DNA of 64,000 bases, from positions 62,001 through 126,000 of the forward strand of contig NZ_VDGH01000008.1 in the NCBI RefSeq assembly GCF_006861795.1, given 5' to 3'. Of the stretch, positions 53,832 to 62,385 are shown piece by piece. Made by a program: the position numbers and the translations under genes. Each line of letters opens with the position of its first letter. Within the stretch, counting starts at the first letter, position 1. This stretch comes from Psychrobacillus lasiicapitis. Its GTDB lineage: Bacteria > Bacillota > Bacilli > Bacillales_A > Planococcaceae. The notes below the pieces were generated by a model. That model did no database searches and was not told the DNA's origin. It worked only from the letters and a program-made list of their open reading frames with translations.

Positions 53832-54506
53832 CTATATACTTTGGTTTTTATTGATCATTTTTATTAAATTATCTTTTGTTCGACTAATATGCTTTTCCAT
53901 TACTTCTCTTAATCGGACCGCATCTTTTTCTTTAATATATTGCACCATCAGACGATGCTCCTCATGAGAATCTGAAAGGTGCTTTGCAAGTAAACTTGGT
54001 GTATACTGCGGAACCCCTTGCCACAATGTATGGATAAAACCCTTGATTCTTCTTCCTGGAGAAGCTTCTATAATAATTTGATGAAATTCTTTATTGAGTT
54101 TCATATATAATTCCATTTCACTTTCCGTATGCTTTAAATTCAGCATTTTATCGTATAAGTATTCTAATTCCTTTATATCTTCCTCGTCTAAAAACGGAAG
54201 AGATTGAACTGCTACCTCTCCTTCTAACATTTGTCTGAGTCGATAGATTTCTTCAATGTCTTCAATAGAAATAGGTGTGACGATGGCACCTTTTCTTGGT
54301 TCCATACGAACTAAACCTTCTACTTCTAGCTGTCTCAACGCTTCCCGAAGAGGCATTCTGCTAACTCCTAATTTTTGGGCCCATTCTTCTTGGGTGAGCC
54401 GATCACCCATTTTAAATTCACCTTTTAGTATGAGATCTCTTAGTTTGGTCGTTACTTTGGACTGTAAAGTGGCTTTATCCTGTTCCGTTAATTTGAAATT
54501 TTCCAT
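53832..54506 (-). CDS. GntR-family (FCD) regulator
   Basis: A 224-residue regulator with an N-terminal winged helix (LTQEEWAQKLGVSRMPLREALRQLEVEGLVRMEPRKGAIVTP, near 37-80) and a C-terminal helical FCD ligand domain with metal-type His residues (EFHQIIIEAS; EEHRLMVQYI; MEKHI). It is embedded in the hydroxydiacid operon, so it is the prime candidate controller of it. TTGGATACAA-type sites at 59192, 62218 and 62347 are likely operators. Confidence 0.87.
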   Translation of the reverse strand: MENFKLTEQDKATLQSKVTTKLRDLILKGEFKMGDRLTQEEWAQKLGVSRMPLREALRQLEVEGLVRMEPRKGAIVTPISIEDIEEIYRLRQMLEGEVAVQSLPFLDEEDIKELEYLYDKMLNLKHTESEMELYMKLNKEFHQIIIEASPGRRIKGFIHTLWQGVPQYTPSLLAKHLSDSHEEHRLMVQYIKEKDAVRLREVMEKHISRTKDNLIKMINKNQSI

Positions 54507-54516
54507 TGTACACTCC

Positions 54517-55425
54517 CTATCTAGTTACGGATATACTCTTTTCTCTTATTTCCACGTCGAACATTTCTTCTATTTGTTTAACAATGGCCGTATGGTCTTC
54601 ATTTCCTTTTCCGTTCGACCATGCTTGTTTCCATAATTGAAAAGAGGCACTTGATATAAACATTGGCACTTTTTCTTCCTCTGCCATATTCATGGCAATT
54701 TTTAAATCTTTCACCATTAGATCAAGTGTAAATCCTACCTCGAAATTTCTCGTTAACACTTGGGTCGGGAATTTAAAATCACTCGAAAAGCTCCTTCCTG
54801 TACTAGAATTAATAACATCCAACATTTTAGATGGGTCTAATCCTAGTTTTACCCCAAGAGCCATTGCTTCGCCTGTTGCTGCTAATGTCGTGGCGGAAAT
54901 CATATTGTTTAATGCTTTTATCGTATGACCCGCCCCAATTTCACCAACATGAATAATGTTCTGTCCTATATGGCTTAAAAGCGGTTTAACCTCTTCAAAG
55001 TGGTCCTCTTCTCCGCCAACCATTATGGATAAAGTTCCATCTTCCGCCTTCTTCACCCCTCCACTTACAGGAGCATCAATCATTCGCAACCCTTCAGCAG
55101 CTAACATGGCATGTAATTCCTTCGTCACAGATGGGATGGAGGTGGTCATATCTATCAATAGACTGTTCGGGCGTAGGCCTTTCATCAAGCCTTCCTGCCC
55201 TGTTAAAATTTCCTTTACGATAAACACATTCGGGAGAACCGTGATCACATACGGAAACTTCGATGCTAAATCTGCTGGACTTTCTGCTTCTGTTGCACCT
55301 AAACCAACTAAAGCTTGAACAAAATCTTTATTTACATCGAAAACGCCGACTTCCACTCCTTGCTTTAATAGCCTTGTTGCTATCCTGCCTCCCATATTAC
55401 CTAAACCAATAATTCCTACTCTCAT
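54517..55425 (-). CDS. tartronate-semialdehyde reductase/3-hydroxyisobutyrate dehydrogenase family oxidoreductase
   Basis: A 302-residue NAD(P) beta-hydroxyacid dehydrogenase. GLGNMGGRIATRLL starts the nucleotide site (GxGxxG), DAPVSGGVKKAEDGTLSIMVGG near 115 is the substrate signature, and GAGHTIKALNNMI near 165 carries the catalytic lysine. In a tartrate pathway it would reduce tartronate semialdehyde to glycerate (GarR-like), linking to tartrate dehydrogenase products. Hydroxyisobutyrate or another beta-hydroxyacid remains possible. Confidence 0.85.
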   Translation of the reverse strand: MRVGIIGLGNMGGRIATRLLKQGVEVGVFDVNKDFVQALVGLGATEAESPADLASKFPYVITVLPNVFIVKEILTGQEGLMKGLRPNSLLIDMTTSIPSVTKELHAMLAAEGLRMIDAPVSGGVKKAEDGTLSIMVGGEEDHFEEVKPLLSHIGQNIIHVGEIGAGHTIKALNNMISATTLAATGEAMALGVKLGLDPSKMLDVINSSTGRSFSSDFKFPTQVLTRNFEVGFTLDLMVKDLKIAMNMAEEEKVPMFISSASFQLWKQAWSNGKGNEDHTAIVKQIEEMFDVEIREKSISVTR

Positions 55426-55443
55426 AATTCCAATCCCTTCTAT

Positions 55444-55992
55444 TTAAGATTTATATTGAGCTACGCCCTCTTGGTAAACATCTCCACCGTGTGCATCGTT
55501 AATGACAAACACCGGAAAGTTCTCAATCGTTAACTTCCTAATGGCTTCTGTCCCTAAATCTTCATATGCAATTACTTCGGAGGATTTAATCGAACGAGCA
55601 ATCAATGCGGCAGCTCCACCAACTGCTCCAAAATAGACCGCCTTATGCTTGATCATTGCTTGCTTCACTTCTTCGCTCCGATACCCCTTACCAATCATTC
55701 CTTTCAACCCAGCCTCGAGTAAACGTGGCGTATATAAATCCATTCTGCCGCTAGTCGTTGGTCCAGCTGAACCAATAACCATGCCTGGCTTTGCCGGAGT
55801 CGGACCAACATAATAAATAACTTGATTGGTCAAATCGATTGGAAAAGGAATTCCTTCTTTTTTTTGTTCAATCATTCGCTTATGCGCTGCATCTCTAGCT
55901 GTATAAACAACGCCAGATAACAGGACACGATCACCTGCTTTTAACGCCATAAGATCAGTTTCTTGTAATGGTAGATTTATCTTTTTTGGCAC
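55444..55992 (-). CDS. tartrate dehydratase/fumarase beta subunit (Fe-S hydro-lyase)
   Basis: A 182-residue C-terminal-type subunit of a class I fumarase/L(+)-tartrate dehydratase. GDRVLLSGVVYTARDAAHKRM near 20 and GPTTSGRMDLYTP near 78, with KAVYFGAVGGAAALIARSI near 130, are diagnostic. It works with the alpha subunit upstream. Start is GTG after AAGGAGGG. As the two cannot be told apart by motif, fumarase and mesaconase activity stay open; company with other tartrate enzymes favours L-tartrate dehydratase. Confidence 0.86.
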   Translation of the reverse strand: MPKKINLPLQETDLMALKAGDRVLLSGVVYTARDAAHKRMIEQKKEGIPFPIDLTNQVIYYVGPTPAKPGMVIGSAGPTTSGRMDLYTPRLLEAGLKGMIGKGYRSEEVKQAMIKHKAVYFGAVGGAAALIARSIKSSEVIAYEDLGTEAIRKLTIENFPVFVINDAHGGDVYQEGVAQYKS

Positions 55993-56022
55993 AGTTTGCC
56001 CTCCTTAATATCATTTGCTGAA

Positions 56023-56868
56023 TTAAGTTAAAGTAATGGTTTGGTGTCGGCTAGCGTGACAGTTGAGATTAACTGCAACTGGCAATGCGGCGATATGACA
56101 GGATTCAACCTCCACTTTCACATCAAGTGCTGTTGTATTTCCTCCCATTCCTTGAGGACCAATGCCTAGTCGATTGATCTCCGACATCAGTTCTTCTTCC
56201 AGTTCGGCGACAACCGGATCTTCATGACGAACACCTAGCGGGCGAAACAATGATTTTTTCGCCAAGTAAGCACAGCGCTCAAAGTTCCCACCAATCCCAA
56301 TACCTACTACTAGAGGAGGGCATGCATTAGGACCTGCTTCTTTTACGATTGATAAAATATACTTTTTCACTCCTTCAATCCCATCTGAAGGTTTTAGCAT
56401 TTTCAGGTCACTCATATTTTCTGCACCTCCACCTTTTGCAGTCATATGGATCGTTATATTGTCTCCCTCCACTAAGTCGATATGAACGATGGCTGGTGTA
56501 TTGTCCCCTGTATTCTTGCGATTTAATGGATTATAAATAATAGAGTTTCGTAAATAACCTTCTCCGTAACCCTTTTTGACACCCTCATTAATCGCATCAA
56601 CCAAGCTTCCCCCCACAATATGACAATCCTGACCGACTTCCACGATAAAGACAGCTGTTCCGGTATCTTGACACATGGGAACTTGTTCGGCTTTGGCAAT
56701 ATCCGCATTCTCGATTAACTGAGAAATTACTTCTTTGCCTATTTCTGATTGTTCGGTTTGTAGCGCTAGTTTAAAAGCAGAATAAACATCTTCCCCCAAA
56801 TTGTAATTCGATTTCTTACATATCTCCGCAACTTGTTCCACGATATTTTCATAATGGATTTTTTTCAT
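56023..56868 (-). CDS. tartrate dehydratase/fumarase alpha subunit (Fe-S hydro-lyase)
   Basis: A 281-residue catalytic subunit. Three cysteines placed for a [4Fe-4S] cluster are Cys66 in PMCQDTGT, Cys183 in NACPPLVVG and Cys199 in FERCAYLA. GGGAENMSDLKML near 147 is typical of the family. It is followed 30 bases later by the beta subunit. Together they should dehydrate L-tartrate to oxaloacetate, or malate to fumarate. A double hairpin separates it from the previous gene. Confidence 0.87.
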   Translation of the reverse strand: MKKIHYENIVEQVAEICKKSNYNLGEDVYSAFKLALQTEQSEIGKEVISQLIENADIAKAEQVPMCQDTGTAVFIVEVGQDCHIVGGSLVDAINEGVKKGYGEGYLRNSIIYNPLNRKNTGDNTPAIVHIDLVEGDNITIHMTAKGGGAENMSDLKMLKPSDGIEGVKKYILSIVKEAGPNACPPLVVGIGIGGNFERCAYLAKKSLFRPLGVRHEDPVVAELEEELMSEINRLGIGPQGMGGNTTALDVKVEVESCHIAALPVAVNLNCHASRHQTITLT

Positions 56869-56907
56869 CTACCATCCTACTTTCTCCTTTTTTCTAACGC
56901 ACAAAAT

Positions 56908-56978
56908 CAATTACGCCTCGGCGTAATTGCGTCCAGATTTTGAATCGAGCAAGCTCGATTAACTCCTTTCAAAATCTG
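56908..56978 (-). repeat. double hairpin (REP-like) between thioesterase and dehydratase genes
   Basis: One hairpin has arms CAATTACGCC and GGCGTAATTG (56908-56929) with a two-base loop. A second has outer arms CAGATTTTGA (56934-56943) and TCAAAATCTG (56969-56978) enclosing an inner hairpin ATCGAGC/GCTCGAT. The second arm lies inside the last codons of the thioesterase gene, whose stop codon is within the structure. There is no U run, so it is unlike an ordinary terminator. Confidence 0.6.
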
Positions 56979-57501
56979 TGACATCCGCCGGAGGCTTTAT
57001 CTTCGTTCCTGATTGAAGATAAAAGGTACCAAGTGCCTTTGCTATTAAATTTCCTGCTTCATCTTTGATATCACACTCCGACACCACTGTCGTCTTTCCT
57101 TGATAAAGAATAATCGGAATTGCGATTAAACGAGCTCCTTGCCCCTTTCTGATAAAATTCACCTTCAACTCTAATGTGAAAACCTTTTCTCCTTTTTCGA
57201 GCGATTTTAAAATTTGAAATCCAATGGCAACGTCCGCTAATGTGTAAATGGAACCTCCCTGTGCAACACCATATGTATTCTCATTTTGAATTCCTAATTT
57301 CATTTCGGTTGTGCCATCTTCCTTTTGCTCGATACCTAGAAATCTCCCTAAAAAATGCATGGGAATATTTGTTTTTGGTTGTTCAGTAGAGGAAGCTTGA
57401 TAAAGAGACAGCAAATAGGAAATCTGATCTAACTCATCATCATTTAAATTTTTTAGTCTGTTTTGTATCAAATTGATTTGTTCGGTTTTATTAGATCCCA
57501 T
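56959..57501 (-). CDS. PaaI-family hotdog-fold thioesterase
   Basis: A 180-residue protein whose second half is a hotdog fold of the PaaI group (NTYGVAQGGSIYTLADVAIGFQI near 92-115). It probably hydrolyses an acyl-CoA in the cytoplasm. The N-terminal 50 residues are a helical extension. It is encoded between PrpD and dehydratase genes, which hints at rescue of CoA from a dead-end thioester of the CoA-dependent branch. Its substrate is unknown. Confidence 0.78.
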   Translation of the reverse strand: MGSNKTEQINLIQNRLKNLNDDELDQISYLLSLYQASSTEQPKTNIPMHFLGRFLGIEQKEDGTTEMKLGIQNENTYGVAQGGSIYTLADVAIGFQILKSLEKGEKVFTLELKVNFIRKGQGARLIAIPIILYQGKTTVVSECDIKDEAGNLIAKALGTFYLQSGTKIKPPADVTDFERS

Positions 57502-57530
57502 CCTATTTCTCCCTCTTTATCTAGCATCTT

Positions 57531-58874
57531 TTATGAAATGCGAGTCATTAAAGTTTCCGTATTCTCTATTAACTCTAGTGCTAAAATGTCTCGTATAATC
57601 TGTTCTTTTTTTGTAGCAGAAATGTCGTTTGTCATAGTTGTAAACTTCTCGACCAATTCTTCGGAAGTCACCGCGTTTTCTGGGTCGCCTTTTGGAAAAT
57701 CGGATTGTTTTTGAATCGTTTCTCCATTTGCTAAAGCAACTTCCACTGTAGCACCCCATTGTTCCGGATAATTTGCATTAATATCGGGATCAATACTCAC
57801 CTTCACTTTTTTCAATAACTGCCGGATCTGATCGTCCCATAAATTTGTTTCATTAAAATCAAACAAGCCCGCGCTACCCTTTAAAATAGCTAATGCGGAA
57901 CAAAACTGCAGACTAAATTTAGCAGCATACTCGGTTGTCGGATTATCATTATCGGTTATATCAATCGCTGCTTTATAGGATTTAACAATTATAGACTCAA
58001 TTTCTTCCAAGCTTGGTTTACGTTCCTTGAAAACCTCGATTAATAAATCGATTGCATGATGTGTATGGCGACAGGATGCATGAATTTTAAAGGAATTCTC
58101 TAGAATTTTGAATTCTTTCCCTAAGCCTTCTGTTATTTTGGAGACATCATATTGCTCACTCATCGCCTTGAAGAACCCACGATCACCTTCTAAGATTTTC
58201 GTTGGGCCAGTGAAACCTTTTTGTGCTAAAAGTGCCGCTAGAAGTCCATTCATCGCTGCTTTTCCAGAATGTAATTGCTTGGTCATTGCCCCATCTACTA
58301 TAAATTCCCATAATCCAGCTGCCTGTGTACCTGCATTTCCTAACGCAAAAACCATTTCTTCTTCCGTTAAGTTCAGTAATTTAGCAGCCGCAATTGCAGC
58401 ACCAAATGTTCCACATGTCGCAGTATTATGCCAGTAATAGTAGTGAGACGGAGAAACTGCTTCTCCAATTCTAAAACAAACTTCATAACCAATAACGACT
58501 GCCGTTATTAAGTCTTTACCAGACAGCTTCTTCCATTGTGCTACCGCAAGAGCAGCTGGAATAACAACGGTAGCTGCATGGATAATAGACCCTTTGTGAA
58601 TATCATCCAGCTCTACTATATGACTCGCAGCTCCGTTCAAGAGTGCTGCATTGACAGCTGATGATTTTCCCCCAGTAAAAAGACTCGCTTGTTCCAAACC
58701 GCCCATCTCTTCCACAAGTTCGCTGATCATCTTGATCGGCACTTTATTAGAACCGGCAATAGCTGAACCAAAATAATCTAAAATACAAAGCTTTGTAAAC
58801 TCTACCACTTCGGGTGGCAGTTCTTCATAGGTTAATGCTTGACTGTATTTAGCTAACTCTTTACTTAAATCCAT
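57531..58874 (-). CDS. MmgE/PrpD family protein, copy 1
   Basis: A 447-residue member of the 2-methylcitrate dehydratase/itaconate decarboxylase superfamily. ELDDIHKGSIIHAATVVIPAALA near 85-107 and CGTFGAAIAAAKLLNLTEEEM near 150 are family-typical. It begins the second minus-strand transcription unit. Its paralogue lies two genes away. A role as dehydratase, epimerase-like enzyme or decarboxylase on a hydroxydiacid is open, because the family holds several activities and the substrate site is not resolved here. Confidence 0.83.
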   Translation of the reverse strand: MDLSKELAKYSQALTYEELPPEVVEFTKLCILDYFGSAIAGSNKVPIKMISELVEEMGGLEQASLFTGGKSSAVNAALLNGAASHIVELDDIHKGSIIHAATVVIPAALAVAQWKKLSGKDLITAVVIGYEVCFRIGEAVSPSHYYYWHNTATCGTFGAAIAAAKLLNLTEEEMVFALGNAGTQAAGLWEFIVDGAMTKQLHSGKAAMNGLLAALLAQKGFTGPTKILEGDRGFFKAMSEQYDVSKITEGLGKEFKILENSFKIHASCRHTHHAIDLLIEVFKERKPSLEEIESIIVKSYKAAIDITDNDNPTTEYAAKFSLQFCSALAILKGSAGLFDFNETNLWDDQIRQLLKKVKVSIDPDINANYPEQWGATVEVALANGETIQKQSDFPKGDPENAVTSEELVEKFTTMTNDISATKKEQIIRDILALELIENTETLMTRIS

Positions 58875-59031
58875 GTATCAAATCTCCTTTACGGAATATA
58901 AGAAAAGCACTAGGTGCATCTTAAGGGGCCACTCTATTTTTTCTTGAAGCTTCCCCTCAAGATTTACTGATAGGTTTATTACAATAGGCTTTTAACAAAA
59001 GGCTGGATTTGTAAGGTAAAATTTACAAATT

Positions 59032-59117
59032 GCAATATGCAACACTAGAATCGCAAGGTCTACTACAAATCACAAGATTCATAGCTGGAATCGCAAAGCA
59101 TACTCTTCGAATCGCAC
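59032..59117. repeat. 21-base periodic array, variant type, about five units
   Basis: GCAA/GCAC-type cores recur at 59032, 59053, about 59072, 59093 and 59114, so four of the steps fit a 21-base period (one is shifted by two). Units look like GAATCGCAAGGTCTACTAC. The consensus differs from the other three arrays (ATCGCAA rather than GAGAGCAA), but the period is the same. It is in the 346-base gap between two units of the tartrate island. Confidence 0.5.
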
Positions 59118-59191
59118 GATTCCCTATTTCTATGGTGTATGTTTATATTTTTTGTATAGGGTATCTACTAATTAGCGTGTCCTCTTGTATT

Positions 59192-59201
59192 TTGTATCCA
59201 A
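59192..59201. promoter_or_regulatory. candidate GntR operator upstream of PrpD copy 1
   Basis: TTGTATCCAA is the exact reverse complement of the TTGGATACAA motif in the divergent TRAP promoter region and differs by one base from the perfect palindrome TTGTATACAA. The gap 58875-59220 holds the promoter for the downstream unit, although no clear -35/-10 pair was found. Confidence 0.5.
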
Positions 59202-59220
59202 AAGAAAACCTCAAAATTTT

Positions 59221-59607
59221 TTAGTTTTCTTCTTTATCCATTTCATCGAAAACCTCTTTTGCTGTTCTGAAACTATCAATTGCTGCCGGCACTCCGCAGT
59301 AGATGGCTGTCTGTAAAAATACTTCTTGAATTTCTTCTTTTGTTAGACCATTATTGATAGCCCCTCTTACGTGAAGTTTTAACTCATGCGGTCTGTTTAA
59401 AGCAGTAATCATCGCAAGATTTAACATGCTTCTAGTTTTCTTTGGCAAGCCAGGTCTTGCCCAGATTTCTCCCCAGCAATACTCTGTTACTAATTCTTGC
59501 ATTGGCATATTAAACTCTGTGGCATTTTGAATTGAACTGTCAACGTACTCCGCTCCGAGTACACTTCTTCGGATTTCTATGCCTATATCAAACTTTTCTT
59601 TGTTCAT
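59221..59607 (-). CDS. carboxymuconolactone decarboxylase-family protein
   Basis: A 128-residue helical protein of the CMD/AhpD family, close to 4-carboxymuconolactone decarboxylase in length and pattern (WGEIWARPGLPKKTRSMLNLAMITALNRPHELKLHVRGAINNGLTKEEI). The AhpD CxxC redox motif is absent, so peroxidase-type activity is unlikely. It lies between the two PrpD genes. A decarboxylation or isomerisation step in the pathway is plausible but not shown. Confidence 0.8.
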   Translation of the reverse strand: MNKEKFDIGIEIRRSVLGAEYVDSSIQNATEFNMPMQELVTEYCWGEIWARPGLPKKTRSMLNLAMITALNRPHELKLHVRGAINNGLTKEEIQEVFLQTAIYCGVPAAIDSFRTAKEVFDEMDKEEN

Positions 59608-59628
59608 GAATCATTCTCCTAACTTTTA

Positions 59629-60972
59629 TTATTTGGATAGCACTTCGCTCTTTTTATTGGACTGAATCAACTCATCAATGGAAGGATACTCATCTAAATG
59701 TAATAGAATCTTTGCCATCTGTTCTGTGCTTGATTTCCCTAAGATGTCTTCTACAAGACTATTAAATTTTGTTAAGAGCTCCTCTTCTACCATAGGGTTT
59801 TGGATGCTGCCCTTTGCATGCTCTACTTTATGTGTTATTTCAGATCCATCTTTTAATACGGCCTTTACTTCAACTTCTTCTTCTTTTATCGCTTCATCGA
59901 CTGTTATGCTTATTTTCTTTTGCATTTCGATGATTTTTTGATCTTTTACTTTTTCATCTGTGTATTGCTTCTCACTCGCCTCACCATCTAAAAAGGCAAT
60001 AGCTGCTGTGAAATATACACTGAACTTTCCTTCTAAACCTGTTTGTGGAGTTTCTTTTCCAGTCAGTTCAAGTACATAAGGATTAACTTTAAGCTCGATA
60101 GATTTCAGGTCTTCCAGTGACACGTTCTTATGCAAGTAAATACATGCATCAATCGAAGGATGTAGCACTATTCCGCAAGCGTATGGTTTAAAACTATTTT
60201 TCAATAGCTCCCAGTCCGTGCCCCAATTGACATTTACTTTTTCTAAATCATGCTCAGGAGCAAGTACACTTGCAAAGCCTCGTTTTGCTTCTAAAATTTT
60301 TTCAGAGCTTGTAAAACCTTTTTTAGCTAGCAATGCAGCAAGCAATCCATTTTGTGCAGCCTTTCCTGGATGGAATGGTTTTGTCATCGTCCCGAATACT
60401 TCTCTTAGACCAGAGGATTGCGTACCTGCAATTCCTAGAGCCCATAGCATTTGTTCCTCATCTAGCTTTAGTAAAATTCCCGCTGCAATAGCTGCACCAA
60501 ATACGCCAGTTGAACTTGTAATATGCCATCCTAGCTGATAATGGCTTGGATAAACAGCGTTAGCAATTCTTAGTTCTGCTTCGCACCCTAATATAAATGC
60601 GTGCAATATCTCTTTTCCACTGAAACCTAAGTGCTCTCCTAAAGCAAAAACTACCGGAGCAATTGGACCACTTGGATGGTGGATCGTATCTAAGTGGGTG
60701 TCGTCATAGTCGAAAATGTGAGATGAGGTTCCATTTATTAATGTAGCCATTAATAAATCGACCTTTTCTTCCCTCCCAAAGATGGAAACTTGTTCTGCAG
60801 TTTTTAACTCGTTGGTTAACTCTAGTAATATATCAATAGAGGGATGGGTAGAAGCCCCAGCTGCTACACCCATCCAATTTAACAAGCTTCTTTTCCCATG
60901 AAGTATTACTTCTTGTGGAATTTGATCATAGGAAGTGGACAAACAATGATTAACTAATGTTTTCGTTACCAT
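59629..60972 (-). CDS. MmgE/PrpD family protein, copy 2
   Basis: A 447-residue paralogue of copy 1, sharing the DYDDTHLDTIHHPSGPIAPVVFALGE and GVFGAAIAAGILLKLDEEQML stretches and the GKAAQNGLLAALLAKKGFT helix. The copies are equal in length but clearly diverged, so they may act on different stereoisomers. Its gene lies 48 bases after the TRAP binding-protein gene in one transcription unit. The reaction is not known. Confidence 0.83.
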   Translation of the reverse strand: MVTKTLVNHCLSTSYDQIPQEVILHGKRSLLNWMGVAAGASTHPSIDILLELTNELKTAEQVSIFGREEKVDLLMATLINGTSSHIFDYDDTHLDTIHHPSGPIAPVVFALGEHLGFSGKEILHAFILGCEAELRIANAVYPSHYQLGWHITSSTGVFGAAIAAGILLKLDEEQMLWALGIAGTQSSGLREVFGTMTKPFHPGKAAQNGLLAALLAKKGFTSSEKILEAKRGFASVLAPEHDLEKVNVNWGTDWELLKNSFKPYACGIVLHPSIDACIYLHKNVSLEDLKSIELKVNPYVLELTGKETPQTGLEGKFSVYFTAAIAFLDGEASEKQYTDEKVKDQKIIEMQKKISITVDEAIKEEEVEVKAVLKDGSEITHKVEHAKGSIQNPMVEEELLTKFNSLVEDILGKSSTEQMAKILLHLDEYPSIDELIQSNKKSEVLSK

Positions 60973-61020
60973 CTTATTCCGCCTTTTTACACGGCCTTAT
61001 TGTCAGGTCGATTTGATTTT

Positions 61021-62049
61021 TTATTTCCCAGCATTTCTTGCTGCTTCAATTACATCCGCACCGATTTCATCCTCATATTCTTCATAAATAGGCTCTAGTA
61101 CTTTTCTGAATTCTTCAATTTGCTCTGGTGTTAATTCAACAATTTCTACATTGCCTCTTTCTTTAATCGTTTCTAGTGCTTTTTCATTTAAACTTTTTGC
61201 TTCTGCTCGTGCCACTTCCGTACCTGCTGCCAATCCACCTTCTACTATTGCTTTTGTCGCGTCATTCATGCTGTCCCAGAATTTTGTGTTTGTAAATACA
61301 GCGTAGTCTACGCGTGTATGGTTCATGATTGTCATATACTTTTGAACTTCATCGAATTTTTTCGATTCAATATTACTAAATGTGTTTTCTTGTCCATCTA
61401 CTACTCCTTGGTCAAGTGCAGTGTATAATTCTCCAAAAGGAATCGACTCCGAACCTGCTCCAAGTGCTGTATACATAGATTCTAATACTTGACCACCTTG
61501 CGTACGGAATTTTAAACCTTTCAAATCTGCTGGTGAACTAATTGCGTGCTTACCATTCGTTAAATGTTTTCCACCATTTGGCCACATAGATAACCCAAGA
61601 ACACCATCATCTTTAAGACTTCCTAAAACTTCTTGTCCTTTCTCTCCATCCCAGAATGCAATCGCTTCTTCATCATCAGCAAACGCAAATGGAAGTGCAG
61701 GCACGTTGAATTGTGGATTGTTTCCAACGAATTTTGTTAAGTCAGGTGCGATAAATTGAATATTATTTGCTACTAAGTTTTGATATTCATCTTGATCTCC
61801 AAATAGGGAGCTATTTGGATAAATTTCTACTTTAATCTTGCCATCCGATTCTTTTTCAATATACTCTTTCATAGCTAGTGCACCTTGATGCTTTGGCGTG
61901 TTTTCCGCAACAACGTGAGAAAATTTAATCTTTAGTTCCTGAACTCCATCGCTACTTGCACCAGATACAGCTACTTTTTCATCACTTTGACAAGCTCCTA
62001 ATACGAATATGGATAAAACAAATAATAAAAATATAGATAACTTTTTCAC
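61021..62049 (-). CDS. dctP: TRAP transporter substrate-binding lipoprotein DctP
   Basis: A 342-residue extracellular binding protein of the DctP family, anchored by a lipobox (LGAC, Cys20). Typical segments are KIKFSHVVAENTPKHQGAL near 44, KGLKFRTQGGQVLESMYTALGA (arginine-carboxylate site near 180), and PFGELYTALDQGVVDGQENTFSNI near 205. It should capture an organic acid for the DctQM permease, whose genes run the opposite way from the same intergenic region. Start is GTG after AAGGGGG. Confidence 0.9.
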   Translation of the reverse strand: MKKLSIFLLFVLSIFVLGACQSDEKVAVSGASSDGVQELKIKFSHVVAENTPKHQGALAMKEYIEKESDGKIKVEIYPNSSLFGDQDEYQNLVANNIQFIAPDLTKFVGNNPQFNVPALPFAFADDEEAIAFWDGEKGQEVLGSLKDDGVLGLSMWPNGGKHLTNGKHAISSPADLKGLKFRTQGGQVLESMYTALGAGSESIPFGELYTALDQGVVDGQENTFSNIESKKFDEVQKYMTIMNHTRVDYAVFTNTKFWDSMNDATKAIVEGGLAAGTEVARAEAKSLNEKALETIKERGNVEIVELTPEQIEEFRKVLEPIYEEYEDEIGADVIEAARNAGK

Positions 62050-62198
62050 AAAAATCCCCCTTATTTTTTAATGTTAAGACAATAAATTCGAGTATTGCAT
62101 CTTTAGTTGAAAGGGCTTTCAAACAAGCTTTTCCATTTTACTTCTGCACACCACGCTTTCTTATTATCTTTGTGAAGATTTAATAAGAGTTGTCTTAC

Positions 62199-62227
62199 AT
62201 GTTATGAATTTTGTTTATTGGATACAA
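62199..62227 (-). promoter_or_regulatory. dctP promoter overlapping a candidate GntR operator
   Basis: On the minus strand TTGTAT (62227-62222) and TAACAT (62204-62199) are 17 bases apart. The -35 lies inside TTGGATACAA (62218-62227), the near-palindrome proposed as the GntR site, so binding would block the polymerase. Confidence 0.5.
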
Positions 62228-62304
62228 CTCAAGTAACAAATTATCACAACAAAAAACCATTGTAAAGAAAAATTAAAATATTTAGTATATTCTGCATTAT
62301 GGTA

Positions 62305-62333
62305 TTGTTTTTTGAATATTCCTATATTATCAT
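62305..62333 (+). promoter_or_regulatory. candidate dctQM promoter
   Basis: TTGTTT (62305-62310) and TATCAT (62328-62333) are separated by 17 bases, about 55 bases before the dctQ start. The -10 differs from consensus at one base. Confidence 0.45.
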
Positions 62334-62346
62334 TGGTTTGTAATCC

Positions 62347-62355
62347 TGTATCCGA
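62347..62355. promoter_or_regulatory. candidate GntR half-conserved operator after the dctQM promoter
   Basis: TGTATCCGA partly matches the reverse of TTGGATACAA and falls just after the expected dctQM transcription start. A TTTGTA/TACAAA inverted pair (62337-62342, 62358-62363) flanks it. Confidence 0.4.
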
Positions 62356-62385
62356 AATACAAAGTTAATAAGGGGAGGAATTTTA

